DNA of 64,000 bases. It comes from Whalleya microplaca (Eukaryota; Ascomycota; Sordariomycetes; Xylariales; Xylariaceae). A program made the translations under genes and the position numbers. The stretch spans positions 372,001 to 436,000 of the forward strand of contig MU385730.1 in assembly GCA_022497155.1 (NCBI GenBank). The letters are read 5' to 3'. This document shows positions 1 through 12,440 of the stretch, piece by piece. The notes under the pieces were generated by a model that did not search any database, was not told the origin of the DNA, and was given only the letters and a program-made list of their open reading frames with translations. Position 1 is the stretch's first letter. Each line of letters begins with the position of its first letter.

Positions 1-354
1 GGCTCCTGGCTCTTTCCATAAACTAGGTACCTACTAAGATTCAACGTAGACTGTTTACCTACTTTCAGAGGAGTTACGACTCTCCCAAACACCGCGAGAC
101 ATCATTTACAAGGATATCACTTGCAGAGATGGACACTGCCTTGAGTACCTCCATTGCACGCTATTTCTTATCCCTGGTGCCATGGTCTCCCCCTTTACGT
201 TTTATCTTCTCTTGCGTCTATCCGCTGCCGATATGCCAGATATCTGAACCCAAGGAGCCTCGCCGCTGTATCTAAACATACATTCGTTTCTTTGAGTCCG
301 GAGTCTTAGACTTCTTGGAGATATTAATCGTATTTTGTATCCTAAAACTCATCG
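1..354. other. Upstream region of the first gene
   Basis: No coding frame is supported here. It probably holds the promoter and 5' leader of the gene starting at 355. Pyrimidine-rich stretches occur, as is common in fungal promoters. Confidence 0.4.
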
Positions 355-3300
355 ATGGCGTCTTCAGCCCACAGCTCTGTTCAAAACTCCCCTGTCCACT
401 CGAGGACTCTTGATGTAGCCACTACAGACCTCCAACCAGCACCGCTCCGTCTTCCACAACGCAAATCCGAAGCAGGATCTGACGGGGCAATCTCCAAGGA
501 CCAACTGCTGTCATCGGAATTGGAGGTAGCAGATACCTCTACGCCTCAGCGGACTGTAACAAAGACTCCATCCCAGGGCCGCATTGCGACCTCCAGATTA
601 GGTTCACTCGTATCTAAATTTGAGGTCCTAGATGCAGTCAAGAGTACTGAAAATGGACACTCTCAACCAGTGGGTCTAGCCCATGGAGCAAAGCCAAGTG
701 GCATTCCTCGATCATCAGTCGGCTTGGAACATATACTGCCGGTTGAAGTGCTGGGCCGCTCCAGCTCTTTTGTGGAGGACTCTAGCGCTACAGCATACTC
801 TCCAAATATATCCCCCAAGCAAACCCCGTCTCTTTTGGCCTCTGATAAGAAATCAATGCTTCCGGTTAGTACACGACTTAGAAGCATGACAGCAGATGAG
901 ATCACGGTAACTCCTCGTCTAAGTGGTGGAGAAGAGCAAATTGCTGTACCTGAGGAAGCAAAACCACGCTGGAAACCTCAAGCATCACCTACTAGAGAGC
1001 CTAAACCCAAAGACATAGACCCTACACCACCTGGATCAGTGCACACTCTACCAAATATTGCGCCTGGGCAGGATCTTGTGGTAGTTGCAGATCGTCGAAA
1101 GGTCTTTGAAGATACTGGTAGTGAGTGCAAATTTTGATCAACATCGAAATTGGGAAGACATGTGCTAAGATTGCAGCACATTCACCGTCATCCAGGTCAG
1201 TGAAGTCGACACGAGAGTCCTCGGAAATGGCGATTCGGAGACCTCCCCCTAGTTCGGCGGCTTCGTCGTTCAGGCAGTTGTCAACTTCCAAGTCATCTCG
1301 ACAGAGTTCCCCGACGAAACCCAACTTTCCCGGCTCTTTGTCCATCGGGAGCATCGGTAATTCAAAGCAAGAGGATTACCACGATTACGAGTCAGATCGA
1401 AAAGAGGATAAGAAGGTCTCGGCCAAAGAGCCTGAGCTTCAACCTTCCCCTGTGAAAGGCGTCCAGAGGCAAAGACTAAGTGTTGCGGACCTTCGCAAGT
1501 CATTTGAGAGATATTCAGAACTGCCCGAGCCTACGCTAGAATTAGTCGGCAAAGTCAAGCCTGAAGAGGATATATCAGCTAGCCATGTTGCCCGTTCATC
1601 TAGTTCCATACATCGAGCCAAGATTCTCGGAACTGGGTCTCCAACTAAAAACATTAAGACGGCTGTTCCGACACGGCCCAGTGTCGAGAGTTGCACGCGT
1701 CGCGCCGATATGATAAGCAAGATATCAGACCAATTTTCACTTCCGCAATCTTCCGTCCAGCAGTCCCCAGCTGCCTCGTTACCAAAAAGCAATAGATTCC
1801 GCCAACAGCAGACTAATCTCATGAAGACTAACCAATTCGATGGATCTGTGTCGCCCAGGTCGGACATTGTCAGAGACGACTCAGGGGACATAATAAATCT
1901 GTCTCAAGCCAGGATCGTTGATGCTCCAATAGTTCATCCCAGGAAGAAGCTTCCCCACGTAAGCCAAATGCATCCACGTGTACTTCCTGGTTCAAAGACC
2001 ACCGCTCAAATTGTACAAGCGGGCAAGACGCCTGTAACGCCTCCAAGAATAATGGCTGTCGAAGTCCACAATATCCCAAGGCAGTCACCAAAGTCAGAGC
2101 CAGCCAGACGTAGGAGTAAGGTATCTGACCTTCGAAAATTATTTGACCGGGCCTCGGCTGGAGGTTCGTCTCCAAGTCCACTGAGACCGTTTTGGCGAAA
2201 CTGTGTACGGGCTGGACGGGCTAAGGAGTCTGAAAGTATCGCTACCACGGACGCTCCGACTAGAACATCTGAAGCTTCTGACACGTACACAAGTCCGTTG
2301 AAAACAGTACGGGTCCCTGAGTTAACAACCGAAATTTCGGTCAATGACTTTTCTTGTGACTTCACTGAAAGTTCAGATGAAGCCGTGGCATCAAAGCCCA
2401 AGATACATTTCGGTGCCACGGCAGATACAGAGGAACGCACAGAATGGCCGGCCAAAAACGAATCGCCGATCAAAGAGCGAATCCAACAATTCGAGCGTTT
2501 GAATCATCGTTCTCCAGCGCCTGGCCCTATAAACTACGGCCGTTCCAAGTCTTACGATGCCAACGTCCGCGCTGATTTTAAGGGGAAGGAAAAGGATGAT
2601 GGCAAGAGAAAGGCTATACCTAGCAATTGGCACCCATTAAGACAGCAAGGAGCGAAATTATGGCGACGGATCTCGAGTTCCTTCACTCAACCACCAGATG
2701 ATGGTAATGACAGCAGCTGTGACAGCGAGCCAGCCAGCTCGAATGCTAACCCTACTAATGGGGGCCCATCACGCTTGTCCGGCCGAAGACCACGTTATCG
2801 TCGCTCGAGCCTCTTTGGCTACCATTTCTACCGCACATCTGAAGTAATCCGTTCCCATTCTTCGACATCTTCATCTCATGACACACCAAGTATCGATATC
2901 GACGAAGATGAGCGAATAACAGACTTTGAGAACCAACCACCACACATAGCCCATTTCCGACCGCCGTCCCGCACTGCGGTAATGCGCAAGACCTTCCCAT
3001 TCCTAGCCCATATGTCTGACAGCCTCGGATTCTCGACCGACTTCGACGACTTCGGTCTTGACGGCGCTATGCAATCGAAGATAACGGGAGGTAGAGACAT
3101 CTCGCCGGCAGAACGAGCACCGCGGGCTCCATATCTCTCCTCATCGCCATCGACGCCACGAAGCGACCCGCACGCCTTCTCTAAGGTGGTATCGAAGCAG
3201 GTGACAGCGGAGCGGAAGCGTCGCCGGCTTGAGGAGAAACAGCTGCGTCGCGAGAGAAGGAAGGAAAAGAAAGAAGACAAGACAAAAGGCAAGGGGAAGG

Positions 3301-3596
3301 AGAAGGAACAGCACACGCAGGGAGCAGGCGAGCAGGGAGAAGAGCCAAAACCGAAGGCCAAGGGAAAGGAGAAAGAGACCAGCTGGAGCAAGAAGACGGC
3401 GTCGGGGTTCGTCGTCCGCCAGGTCACTGATATCAAGCTCCGCCACCCGAAGCCCAGACGCCCCGGGCAGGTCAAGAAGATTGTCAATCTGTATAAGGAG
3501 AAGGCGGCCAGCGGGATCAACATCAGACGCGGGGGAGACAAAGGGGGGGATGTCGTGAGTGCTAGTGCTAGTGCTGGGAATATTGGGGGTAACTAG
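355..3596 (+). CDS. Large disordered basic protein, function unknown (2 exons, 1061 aa)
   Basis: Exons 355-1120 and 1177-3596. The intron is 56 bases (GTGAGT donor, CTAAG branch-like site, TTGCAG acceptor) and joins the two frames in phase. The protein is mostly low-complexity Ser/Pro/Lys/Arg sequence with no recognised catalytic domain. A short amphipathic motif recurs: VADLRKSFER (about residue 358), VSDLRKLFDR (about 571), and looser versions near 80 (LGSLVSKFEVLD) and 685 (SPIKERIQQFERLN). The C-terminal fifth is very basic, with a KRRRLEEKQLRRERRKEKKE run followed by a conserved-looking tail containing RPGQVKKIVNLYKEK. It may be a scaffold or nuclear/cytoskeletal protein, but that is only inference. 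I do not recognise the family. The start is the first ATG of the open frame. Confidence 0.8.
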
Positions 3597-4661
3597 CAAC
3601 TGGGACGCCTTGATCAAGGAGTTGTAGACATGAGGGGTTTCTTCTAATATCCTCAAGTAAATAAGAATGAGCAGGAATTTGACAGTGGTGGTGATGGTTA
3701 GGCGCTTAAAAGGTGAGTTCATGGGACTTGAATGCGGTCGGAAATTGCTAGGCGCATCAGGCAGGTCTTTGCTGTATTCCAAAAAAGGGGTGTCGGGCAG
3801 AATCAGGCGCGTCAAAGTCTAAAAGGAGCAATGGAGAAATGAGAACAGACCTACTCAGCTTATCGAGTATTGGATATGCTTATCATCAAAAGTTTTGGTC
3901 TGGTAGCAGGTAGACATTCAATTTGCAGATGGAGAAGATCCGTCGGTAATGCAGGAGGGAGATGAGGGTAGAAAAGAATGAGAAGGAAAGGGGTGTAATG
4001 GGAGATGTGTTAGATGAGTTAGACGAGTTCGACTAGGTAGCGCAGCACTGATATATATACCTACACATACACATAGGCATGCATAACGCATCTGCATTTC
4101 ACGAGTTCATCTTTCAGAATGTCACACTTTCTCTCATAGGCGTGGTATGAGATGTACTTCACGTCCCTGTCGTATCTTTAGATCTGTCGTATATACACGT
4201 GATGAGGACGACCAACTCTCTGTCTGTCTGCCAATCCACCTTTGAGAAAGATAGCAGCAGACATACACAACAACTCGACAGTAGTAAGCTGAGAATATAT
4301 CAACTGACTAGTAGGTATCTCCCACATTCATTCATTCATCTACACATGCAATTCGCCTGATGCCCTACATACCAAGATAGGGAATTGTGTATGTATGTAT
4401 GTATGTATTCCATTGCTCGCCACGCTAGCCTTAACACCCGCTACATGAACACCAACATCATCCATCTATACCGGCCTACATCAAGCAGTCACTCAATCAG
4501 CCCACTACGTATGGGTATGTATCCGCGCGTGATCGCTGGCAAGGTAAGGCAAGGCAAGGATAAAGCCTTCGAATAGGGGGGGTATATCCACCTACCTACG
4601 TAAACCTCCCATCCATTCACACATCTCCCTTACCCCTTTCGACCCTACTTAGGTACACAAC
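3597..4661. other. Convergent intergenic region with a GTAT microsatellite
   Basis: This lies between the 3' ends of the 1061-aa gene (plus) and VPS23 (minus), so it holds both 3' untranslated regions. There is a (GTAT)n run near 4388-4408. No convincing coding frame was seen. Confidence 0.5.
4388..4408. repeat. GTAT tetranucleotide microsatellite
   Basis: About five uninterrupted copies of GTAT in a non-coding stretch. Confidence 0.8.
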
Positions 4662-6565
4662 CTACCCAACAAGCCCCATCCCCCTCCCAATCTTCCTGAC
4701 CAAGGCCTTCTTCAAATACCACTCCCTTGCCAGACTCCTTGTCGTCTTCGCGAAAACCGGCGGCGCGATCCTCCCCCTCTCGACCGCGCGCCCCAGGACA
4801 AAAATCGCATCCCCCAACGCGCGCTCCTCCGCCACGAGATCATACAGCTGGTTCGCGACCACCGTCGGCGCGACGAGCAACTCATCGATCGCAGGCGGGG
4901 TAGCCGTGGTGCGCGCGCGCTCGACGACGCCGTCGGCCTCGCGCAGCGACGTCTTCAGCACGGCGGAGTTGGAGGCGAGGAGGCCCGCGAGCGGCGCCAG
5001 CGCCGCGCCGTCGCCCTGCAGCGCCTGCAGCGCGCCGAGCATGGCGGCGCGCTGGGCCGCGAGACCCGACAGCGACGACGCGTTCTGCGCGCGCGCGCGC
5101 GCCCGGTACGCGTGCAGCGTCGCTGCTAGCTGCCGCTGCAGAAGGTCCTTCTCGGGGTTCGGCGGGATCGGCGGCGCCGCGGGGAGCCCCGCCGAGGGCG
5201 AGGGGAGGGAGAGCGTCAGCGGCGCGTCCATGATGTCCGGTGGTGGGGGCGGCTTGGGGTGAGGTTGGGGCTGGGGTTGGGGTTGTTGGGGTTGTTGGGG
5301 TTGAGGCTGCGCGGGAGGTTGTTGGTGGTGGTGGTGCGCTGCGGAGTGTGGCCAGTTCGGGGGCGGGCCGCCGTAGGAGGGCGCGGGCCCGGAGACGGTG
5401 GTGCTCGTGCCGTAGGGCGTCGTGGGGGATATTATTGATGTCCGGCGTGTGTCTTGGGGCGGGTAGCTGGGTGGAGGACCGTTTGGCGGGTATACGTGTT
5501 GTGGTTGCTGGGATTGATACTGGACGTTCGGGGGAGGCTGGTAGGATTGCGCTGCGAGAGGCTGGGGTTGGCCTTGCGGTGGTGGCAGAGGCGGGACGGA
5601 ATCGTATCTTGAGAGGCGGCTGGGCTGTGGTGACTGTATGGCCGGCGGATGCGCGCCGTATTGGCTTGGTTGTTGTCGAACGCCGTTTGGTATGGGCGGT
5701 AGCGGAGGTCCTTCTGTCCGAGCAGTAGACGGGCCAGCTACCACTTGAGGGAGATCGCTGCCTTTTGGCGGTGGCGGCGGCGGCAGTCTCGAGTCGTTCG
5801 TATGCGGAGATTGGGTTGGCTGGGGAGTTGGTCTCGACATATCAGGGGGCAAGGGAGGAACCGGTGGAGGAGTCGGAGCTGGAGTAGCTTGTTGCGGTGC
5901 CGCTCGAGCTTGCTGTCGGGAAATGACCGGAGGCTCCTTTGCGAAGATATCTCGGAGTATAGCCAGGAAGTCCAGCAAGGAGGATTTCTAGATAGCCAAT
6001 ATCAGCATCCGCACAACCGTACACCGAGCTGATGCACTCACATCCCAGAACTCGGCCCAGCCGACGAGATAAGGGTGGTATATGCGTCCCTGGGGGTCAA
6101 CATGCTGGCCTGGTCGCACCACCATGTTCTCGGTAGGCGTCACGTAGCCCAGAGGTGCCTCGCGCGGATATGCATGTGGTATCCATAGCGAGATGGGGAA
6201 TCGATATGTCGTCCCCCTGAATATGACGGGGATGGTGCCGGACAGATGGAGGAGGAGGGCGGATGCGCCATTATCGAAAGCTGTGCGTCGGTTAGTTAGG
6301 CACATATACCAAGATGGTGAACACATGGAGATGCTAGAAGGTAGGCCGTACTATGAACATCTGTCCGCGGCGACAGGGAGGGATATTGACTCAGTGCCTG
6401 GGCTACATCATTGTAGGTGCGGTTGACATCATGGTATTCCTAATAACGAGTAGGCAATTTATTAATTAATTAAGCTGCGCACAAATAAAAGAATTGGGAC
6501 TCGTTCAGACTTACGCTCGTCAAGACACTATAGAGCCAGTTCAGTACATGCTGCTGGACAACCAT
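4662..6565 (-). CDS. VPS23: ESCRT-I subunit Vps23/TSG101 (UEV protein), 4 exons, 567 aa
   Basis: Exons in minus order: 6565-6515, 6439-6352, 6280-6042 and 5987-4662. All phases agree. Vps23/TSG101 is the ubiquitin-binding subunit of ESCRT-I on endosomes and sorts ubiquitinated cargo into multivesicular bodies. The N-terminus (MVVQQHVLNWLYSVLTS) and the segments NGASALLLHLSGTIPV, YVTPTENMVV and HVDPQGRIYHPYL are UEV-domain signatures, covering about residues 1-145. A long Pro/Gln-rich linker follows (about 150-390), then an Ala/Leu-rich coiled-coil region. A C-terminal steadiness box occupies roughly 493-567 (LYDLVAEERALGDAIFVLGR) and normally anchors the core to Vps28/Vps37. Length fits the family. 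The first exon is 51 bases and starts at the only suitable ATG. Confidence 0.95.
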
Positions 6566-7281
6566 CTTGTGGATCCTGGCAGCCAGCTACCGTTGTAGAC
6601 GTCGCATCGTGATGGTAGGAGAGAGGAGAGAGGCGAGTTGAAGCCTTCCATGTACGGGTGTATGTACAGTGTGTTGTATTGAGTACGTACATGTAATGGC
6701 CCCGCCAAGAGGCTGATGAGGTCCAGGCTAGTGAAGCTCAGACCAGCCAGTCTCCCTATTCCATACATATCTTTCCCGTTGCCAATATCCGTGTCTATTC
6801 ATATATCGAGTAAGTGCTATACGCAGTCAACAATACAATCAATATATGATAATCCTGTCCCCGACAGCCTCGCCTACATATACTTCCTCTTCCCCTCGTT
6901 TCTTTTTCTTGCACATAATTTTTGTTTTCATATCTCCGAACCATCTGTCGCGTTATTCGATCCGCTCCTGTTCTCTTAATTAGTCGCCAACGTTGTCTCA
7001 ATATACCGGCTTAGCCAGCATTTCTGGGCTAAGACTATAATCTCTATTCTCTACAACAATTATATGAATAACTCGTAAAAGCTATTCGAAAAATAAAAGC
7101 TCCAGCAACTTGTCACTAGGTAATTGCTGTATAGTGGTGTGTGAGATTCTACAAATTGACTATTGGGGTGCCGTCTGCTCATTACTGAAACACTAATACA
7201 TTGAGTATAGTCAACGGTGTTCCTGCTTTTCCAAAGAGTGTGTACACGGTATACTCAAGTCCTGAAGACCATATTCAAAAC
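6566..7281. other. Intergenic region between VPS23 and the HET gene
   Basis: This is the shared upstream region of VPS23 (minus) and the HET-domain gene (plus). It is A/T-rich from about 6780 on, and no coding frame is supported. The HET frame is open from 7201, but only through a TTG; the first ATG is at 7282. Confidence 0.45.
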
Positions 7282-8967
7282 ATGCGTCTCATGAACACCT
7301 CAACGCTCGCGCTGAAAGAGTTTTACGGCACCGACGTTCCCAGATATGCCATCTTGTCGCACACCTGGGAAACAAATGAAGAAGTCACGTTTCGAGAGTG
7401 GAATTCTCTCTCGGAGAGTCCACAATCCACGGGGGTCCGGATGAAGAAAGGTTACGGGAAGATCATCGCGGCGTGTCAAGAAGCTCAGCGGCAACATTTA
7501 GACTACATCTGGTGCGATACTAATTGCATTGATAAGTCGAGCTCGGCAGAATTGAGTGAGGCAATCAATTCTATGTTTTCATGGTATCAGAGGAGCGCCA
7601 TCTGCTTTGTGTACCTGGCGGATGTACCCTTCCTCCCTAGCAAAGACGGCAAGCTCGGTGCTGAGTTCGAGAGGAGTAAGTGGTTCACGCGCGGTTGGAC
7701 ACTGCAGGAGTTGCTGGCTCCAGACGAAGTGTTCTTCTACTCGGCCGACTGGAAACTGCTTGGTATCAGGTACTACATTTCCCAGCAGATATCGGCCATA
7801 ACCAATATTGACAAGAAGTATATACGACACGCCAACATTCGAGACGCTAGCATTGCGGAAAAAATGTCATGGGTGTCTCGTCGAGTCACTACTAGACCTG
7901 AAGATCTATCGTACTGCATGCTCGGGATCTTCGACGTAAACATGCCGCTGCTCTACGGAGAGGGAAGCCGAGCATTTGTGCGACTCCAAGAGGAGATTAT
8001 ACGACGGACAAACGATCACACGATATTCTGCTGGTCTGCAGATGTCCAGTCACTGAATCACTCCGATCATGGGTCCATTCCCGTCTTGGCCCTACATCCC
8101 ATCGCCTTCAGTGACAGTGGCGCGATAAGGGAGGTAGACAAGCGAAACTGGCGGGACTCTTCTTACTCTATGACCAACGCGGGTCTGCGTATACAAATGC
8201 CGCTTATACGTGCGGGTAACGGTTTCTATGGCGTGCTCGATACCATTAGAGATAGCGATATCTTGCCAAAGGGCTACCAGCCGACCGACACGAGGCTATG
8301 TATCCCACTTCATGGCTCTCAGAATGCTGGAGTATTCCACCGATCTTCGATTCCAGAGAAGCCAATCATATTGAACAAGTCTTGGGTTCACCTTGTATCT
8401 TCCGGTGACATATATATCCCCCCCATTGGACGGGGGATTCGCTACTCTGGTAGGCTTCACCAAGACTATCTGCAGCCCTGTCAGTATGGCGCCTCGTTGG
8501 TATTCAAGCATTCGTCAAGTGAACACAAACCTAATCCCGTTCGCAACTATATTGAGGCCTTGCCCTATCGCCACATCGATGTCTTCAGTAATGTAGGAAT
8601 ACTTAGCCACTTCAGTGTTTATTGGCATGGTAACACTATAGTTCGCCTGACTAAGACGTCAATTGATAACGTGTACGGTGCAATTACAAGGGTGGGACAT
8701 GACTATGTAGTTTTTCTCGCTACTCTCCACGATCCACACACTAAGATTCAATCGGATACGTGGACAGCTGAGGTCATATATATAAAGGAGCTGAATAACC
8801 GGGCGGATCTTCTCTGGAATTTATGGGAACATTTCAAATCACGTGTAACCCGCCATGAGTTTGGTGTCCACTATGATCCTAGTGCTACGGTGAAAGTAGA
8901 ACTTGGCTGGATGCAGCACATGGAGAGGGTTAGAAACTTCATGCCAGTCTACATTCGAGAGGAATGA
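7282..8967 (+). CDS. HET-domain protein (heterokaryon incompatibility type), 561 aa
   Basis: Single exon. The protein begins MRLMNT, the usual start of HET proteins, so I chose the ATG at 7282. HET-domain signatures are clear: YAILSHTW (residues 22-29), YIWCDTNCIDKSSSAELSEA (about 75-94), FVYLADV (about 109-115) and WFTRGWTLQELLAP (about 134-147). In filamentous fungi HET proteins mediate non-self recognition and programmed cell death after hyphal fusion. The C-terminal 350 residues carry no repeat (WD40, ankyrin, TPR) that I recognise, and no STAND/NACHT module is visible. It is an intact frame. Which partner or allele it responds to cannot be told from sequence. Confidence 0.92.
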   Translation: MRLMNTSTLALKEFYGTDVPRYAILSHTWETNEEVTFREWNSLSESPQSTGVRMKKGYGKIIAACQEAQRQHLDYIWCDTNCIDKSSSAELSEAINSMFSWYQRSAICFVYLADVPFLPSKDGKLGAEFERSKWFTRGWTLQELLAPDEVFFYSADWKLLGIRYYISQQISAITNIDKKYIRHANIRDASIAEKMSWVSRRVTTRPEDLSYCMLGIFDVNMPLLYGEGSRAFVRLQEEIIRRTNDHTIFCWSADVQSLNHSDHGSIPVLALHPIAFSDSGAIREVDKRNWRDSSYSMTNAGLRIQMPLIRAGNGFYGVLDTIRDSDILPKGYQPTDTRLCIPLHGSQNAGVFHRSSIPEKPIILNKSWVHLVSSGDIYIPPIGRGIRYSGRLHQDYLQPCQYGASLVFKHSSSEHKPNPVRNYIEALPYRHIDVFSNVGILSHFSVYWHGNTIVRLTKTSIDNVYGAITRVGHDYVVFLATLHDPHTKIQSDTWTAEVIYIKELNNRADLLWNLWEHFKSRVTRHEFGVHYDPSATVKVELGWMQHMERVRNFMPVYIREE

Positions 8968-10025
8968 CATCGACCCCATTATGTATGACATATAAAAGAG
9001 ATACATCTAAGGGGCTATAACTATGAGTTCCAGCGTCGCAATTATTTCGTACTTAGTCGTCGCAACTTGATACGACCTGTCTTTGGGCAAATACATGTAC
9101 TATTCTTAAGAGATATGTTACGTCAAGTCTACTTTTGTTTTATTTAATCTCCTAAGAACGTGCGAGTTCTTAAGCTAGGCTCGCTGAATTCAATGTAACA
9201 AAAGTCTGGGCCAAGTACGCGCCGTCTTTCTTATCAGAAAGAATGGTTTCGCTGACATTAGAGCACAGTTGAGAGACTCGCAACAGAGCGCCTAATCGAT
9301 TGACCGAGAATAGCATCTTGCTTCTTATTGCAGACCACGTAGTATCTCCTGAGGTTGTCTGTTGACAACTGGAGCGATGCTGGCGGAGGTTAATATTGAA
9401 ATCCGTACAGTACAATAGAAACAACGCGTAACGGAATTTATTGCATAAAAAAAGCTGGATTGTCTAGTTCCTGTAATCCGATTTGAGTGTGAGCCTGCTA
9501 ACTATACTCTATTTTCCACGTGATTGTTTGTTTGAACCCTTCGATAGTTGAATTTGAGTAGTGCTGACAATCTAACGGAGCTTGCGGAGGTAGTGGAACT
9601 CCCTAAACCGGATCGGCTCTAAGCGAAGATCCACTGAGGCCCGGGACCCGGGGCCGCGGATGTCCCTGCTACCGGTATCTATGACGCCAGACTGACATCT
9701 ATGTAGACTCTCTTGAAAATAGCCTTTTTGATACAGACTGATACGTAGTTTATAGAGAAAATACGTTACAATCCCGGATTGGATTGGAAATCGATAATAG
9801 TGATGCTATTCATCATCCCGACCTGAAGGGAGCAAAGAGCTTTCATTAGGTATCTCTCCTACACGCAGTCTGAAGCACCTGTGATAATGCCCTTGAACAA
9901 CCACCTATATGGGTCGTTCTTCATTCTCGAGTATGCGGCGATTGCAAGTCCTAATACTGTGCACCGTGGCCCAACCCTCAATTAGAATGGCAATTCGCCA
10001 ATCCTTGTAACATCCATAGCACGGG
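8968..10025. other. Gene-poor region
   Basis: No supported gene. Short open frames, such as one on the minus strand at 9170-9424, lack family signals. A G/C-rich island around 9640-9665 stands out against its A/T-rich surroundings but has no evident function. Confidence 0.4.
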
Positions 10026-10443
10026 TCAGATCGGAATGGACTCCGAAACGGCAGCATTTATATCACACGGTTTCCAAAACCACCTAGAAAGATTGGTGAA
10101 TGACCTGACTTAAGAAGACAACAGAACGGGTGCTGCACATACTTCTTGCCCGTCTCCGTGAAGCAGCAGAACAACAGTGCGATCGGCCAGCAGATCACCG
10201 CAGCGCACACGGCAACACAGAATCCGATGGTAGGTCCTAGAACAATGACAACTATTAGCACCGGAGCGCTCATCTTCCCGATCTGCAGACGAGCGGTGTT
10301 AGGTGCAGGTGGCAGATGCTGTTCCGGGCACACTCGGAACTCGGGCCATGCATGCGATACTCACCGATGATCTTGATGCCACAGAGGCCTACGCCTCGGC
10401 CACATTGGATGCAGACGACGGGGAAGGGTAGACAGTCGGACAT
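10026..10443 (-). CDS. Possible small membrane protein (2-3 exons)
   Basis: The minus-strand ATG at 10443 opens a short Cys-containing exon (MSDCLPFPVVCIQCGRG) with a GTGAGT donor at 10364. A second segment codes a strongly hydrophobic helix (LIVVIVLGPTIGFCVAVCAA, then VICWPIALLFCC) at about 10150-10270. A GTATGT donor at 10143 and a TTTCTAG acceptor near 10085 suggest a final exon ending at a TGA at 10026. The first junction does not stay in the hydrophobic frame with the obvious sites, so either a different donor is used or translation starts at the ATG of the second segment. This resembles short Cys-rich, one-helix hypothetical proteins of fungi. Function is unknown. Confidence 0.35.
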
Positions 10444-10825
10444 CGTGGCTCGGGTTGTCAATGGAGTGGAACTCGATATGCAACGAGGAGGTGCAGATGC
10501 AGATGTATGAAGGATGGTGACGTTACGGCGAGTGTCAGAGTGTTGTGGCAGCTGCCAAGCTACGGTGGTCAGTGCGAGCTTGGCACATAAACAAACGGTA
10601 TCCCATACAGTAATTAAAACTGTATGTCCTACATTCCACAACGTGACTCTAAGAGAACCAAAACTATAAATCGAAGTCTACTTATTTTTATATGACTCTT
10701 GAAAGAGACCGATTCATCCGTCCACAGCACCATATAGGATGATATAGTTAAGGACTATGCTTTCTCTCAGGAAGGTATCTGTTGTTGACTACCTAAAACA
10801 CGCAACCACATACCAGGCCAAAGAA

Positions 10826-11088
10826 TCAAATCAGGTCCTCGTCTGACTCATAAGACTCAGACTCGTCGTATTTATCCTCATTATAACCGTCTTTATTGTG
10901 GCTCCCTCATTACCATCATTGTTGCTTCTGGTGTCACCCCTTGTATCGACGCTGTCAGATTTGTTTTCCTTCGATGGCTTTCTTGGATTGTCGATAGACC
11001 TCTGTCTCAGCTAAGCATGCTCAATCTTGTTAATTTCTCTGAAGATTCATTCCAAGTCCCGTTGCACCTAACTCAGATCTTCGTCCAT
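10826..11088 (-). pseudogene. Decayed acidic reading frame
   Basis: Read on the minus strand from an ATG at 11088, one frame gives a hydrophilic, Asp/Glu/Asn-rich protein-like sequence (for example NPRKPSKENKSDSVDT). Three stop codons interrupt it (TAG, TGA, TAG), and after a frame change it ends in a very acidic tail, DKYDESESYESDEDLI, at 10826. All three stops could be C-to-T changes of CAG or CGA codons, as RIP produces. It may be the remnant of a transposon structural protein or of a host gene. No family is recognised. Confidence 0.3.
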
Positions 11089-12440
11089 GATAGTGTCGTT
11101 GGGCTTAGGTAGCTACTTCAACTCAATGTACAGCTTGACTTGTTAGGTAAACTCGCTGCGATATGTATTACACCTTCAGACAGTAAGCAGATTCGCGTAA
11201 GCTCATAAGTGCATAAATCGACTCGTAGATAGAAGGTGTACACATTAGCTTTAAAACTTCGTACTTCAATACTCGAGATTCTCGGTTGATGGATATTGCC
11301 CGATAATTCATGTCGACTTTGGTCATCTCGTTTATGTTCTCAAAATTAAAAATACTCGCTATACATCAATGTAGTCGCAGATTATGCGTTTCCGCAGTTG
11401 TTGTTAGGGAAATATGATCATCACTGGAGTCCTGCTATAAGCATACGCTAAGTTGTACTTACAGCTGCAAATAGGTACCTAAGGCTTGAGTTTTAGCATG
11501 CGTGTGGCTGATGTGACTTGGTCTATGGAAGAAAACTAGACGCACAGACCAGGTTCGGCTTAAGAGCTACTTGGAATCTAGAGCCGGCGATTCCCGGCCT
11601 TGCCGCCAGAGTTCAAATGTTCTTTCTAGATGCGGAGAGGACCGATGATGCAACCCTTTTTCAGGGTCCTTCCATTGATTTCCCATGGGGCATGCTGCAG
11701 ATTGATGCGATCAGCAGCCACGCCTTGTGCGACAATAGCCGACCAATCCACGGCCGACATCGGGTTTCTTTAGCAGAACTGGCAGAACGATATTAATCCG
11801 TCGACAACAGCCTAACAGCCCTCCTCCCCTACATACCAGTACTACTGTGGACTATGTGAGCCCGGGAGATCCATACTGCTGGAGTTAATGCAGGTCTACG
11901 CACAATGGTGCCATATATCCTGGAATAACGTATGAGCGATAAGATCCTCAATACATAACCTACCTACGTTAGGTAGGCAGCCTTGATGGTCAAGATGCTT
12001 CGCCCCATTATCCCATTCCACTTCTTTCGGCACAATGGATGGTGATGGACGGCTCATGACTAATGGTTCCTGACACCTGCTAGTAGGTAAGCTAATAAAT
12101 AAGACCGCCGATTCCGAAACTTTATGTCTAGTTTTTTAGACTTGTCACGATTTGTCTCCGGGGTAATCTGGATTTCCTTTCATCTTTTCTTCAACACACT
12201 GCCCCCGCCACCAACCCTTCTTGAACGCAACTTCGCTTCATGCTTGCGACCAAAAGGGGCTCTCGCACGGCTGAGGAGTATTACAGGATATTATCTGTAT
12301 ACTCCTTGCGTCAGGACTTAGTCACTTGATTATAATCCACCATTGCTACAGATCAGTACGACTTCATTGCGTTGTCTTATTGGCTTCACTCACCTCGCAA
12401 CATTATATAGATATAGCGATTATATCTATATTCAATAGCC
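11089..12440. other. Gene-poor region upstream of BNA2
   Basis: No supported gene. A 92-codon frame at 11518-11796 opens with TTG and shows no family signal. The last few hundred bases are likely the promoter and leader of the dioxygenase gene at 12441. Confidence 0.4.

Noticed and set aside
4906..5728. Long plus-strand frames opposite VPS23
   Set aside because: They are shadows of the G/C-rich, proline-rich coding exon on the minus strand and show low-complexity Arg/Gly/Val sequence without family signals.
11518..11796. 92-codon plus frame starting at TTG
   Set aside because: No ATG start, no family signal and no supporting splice sites.
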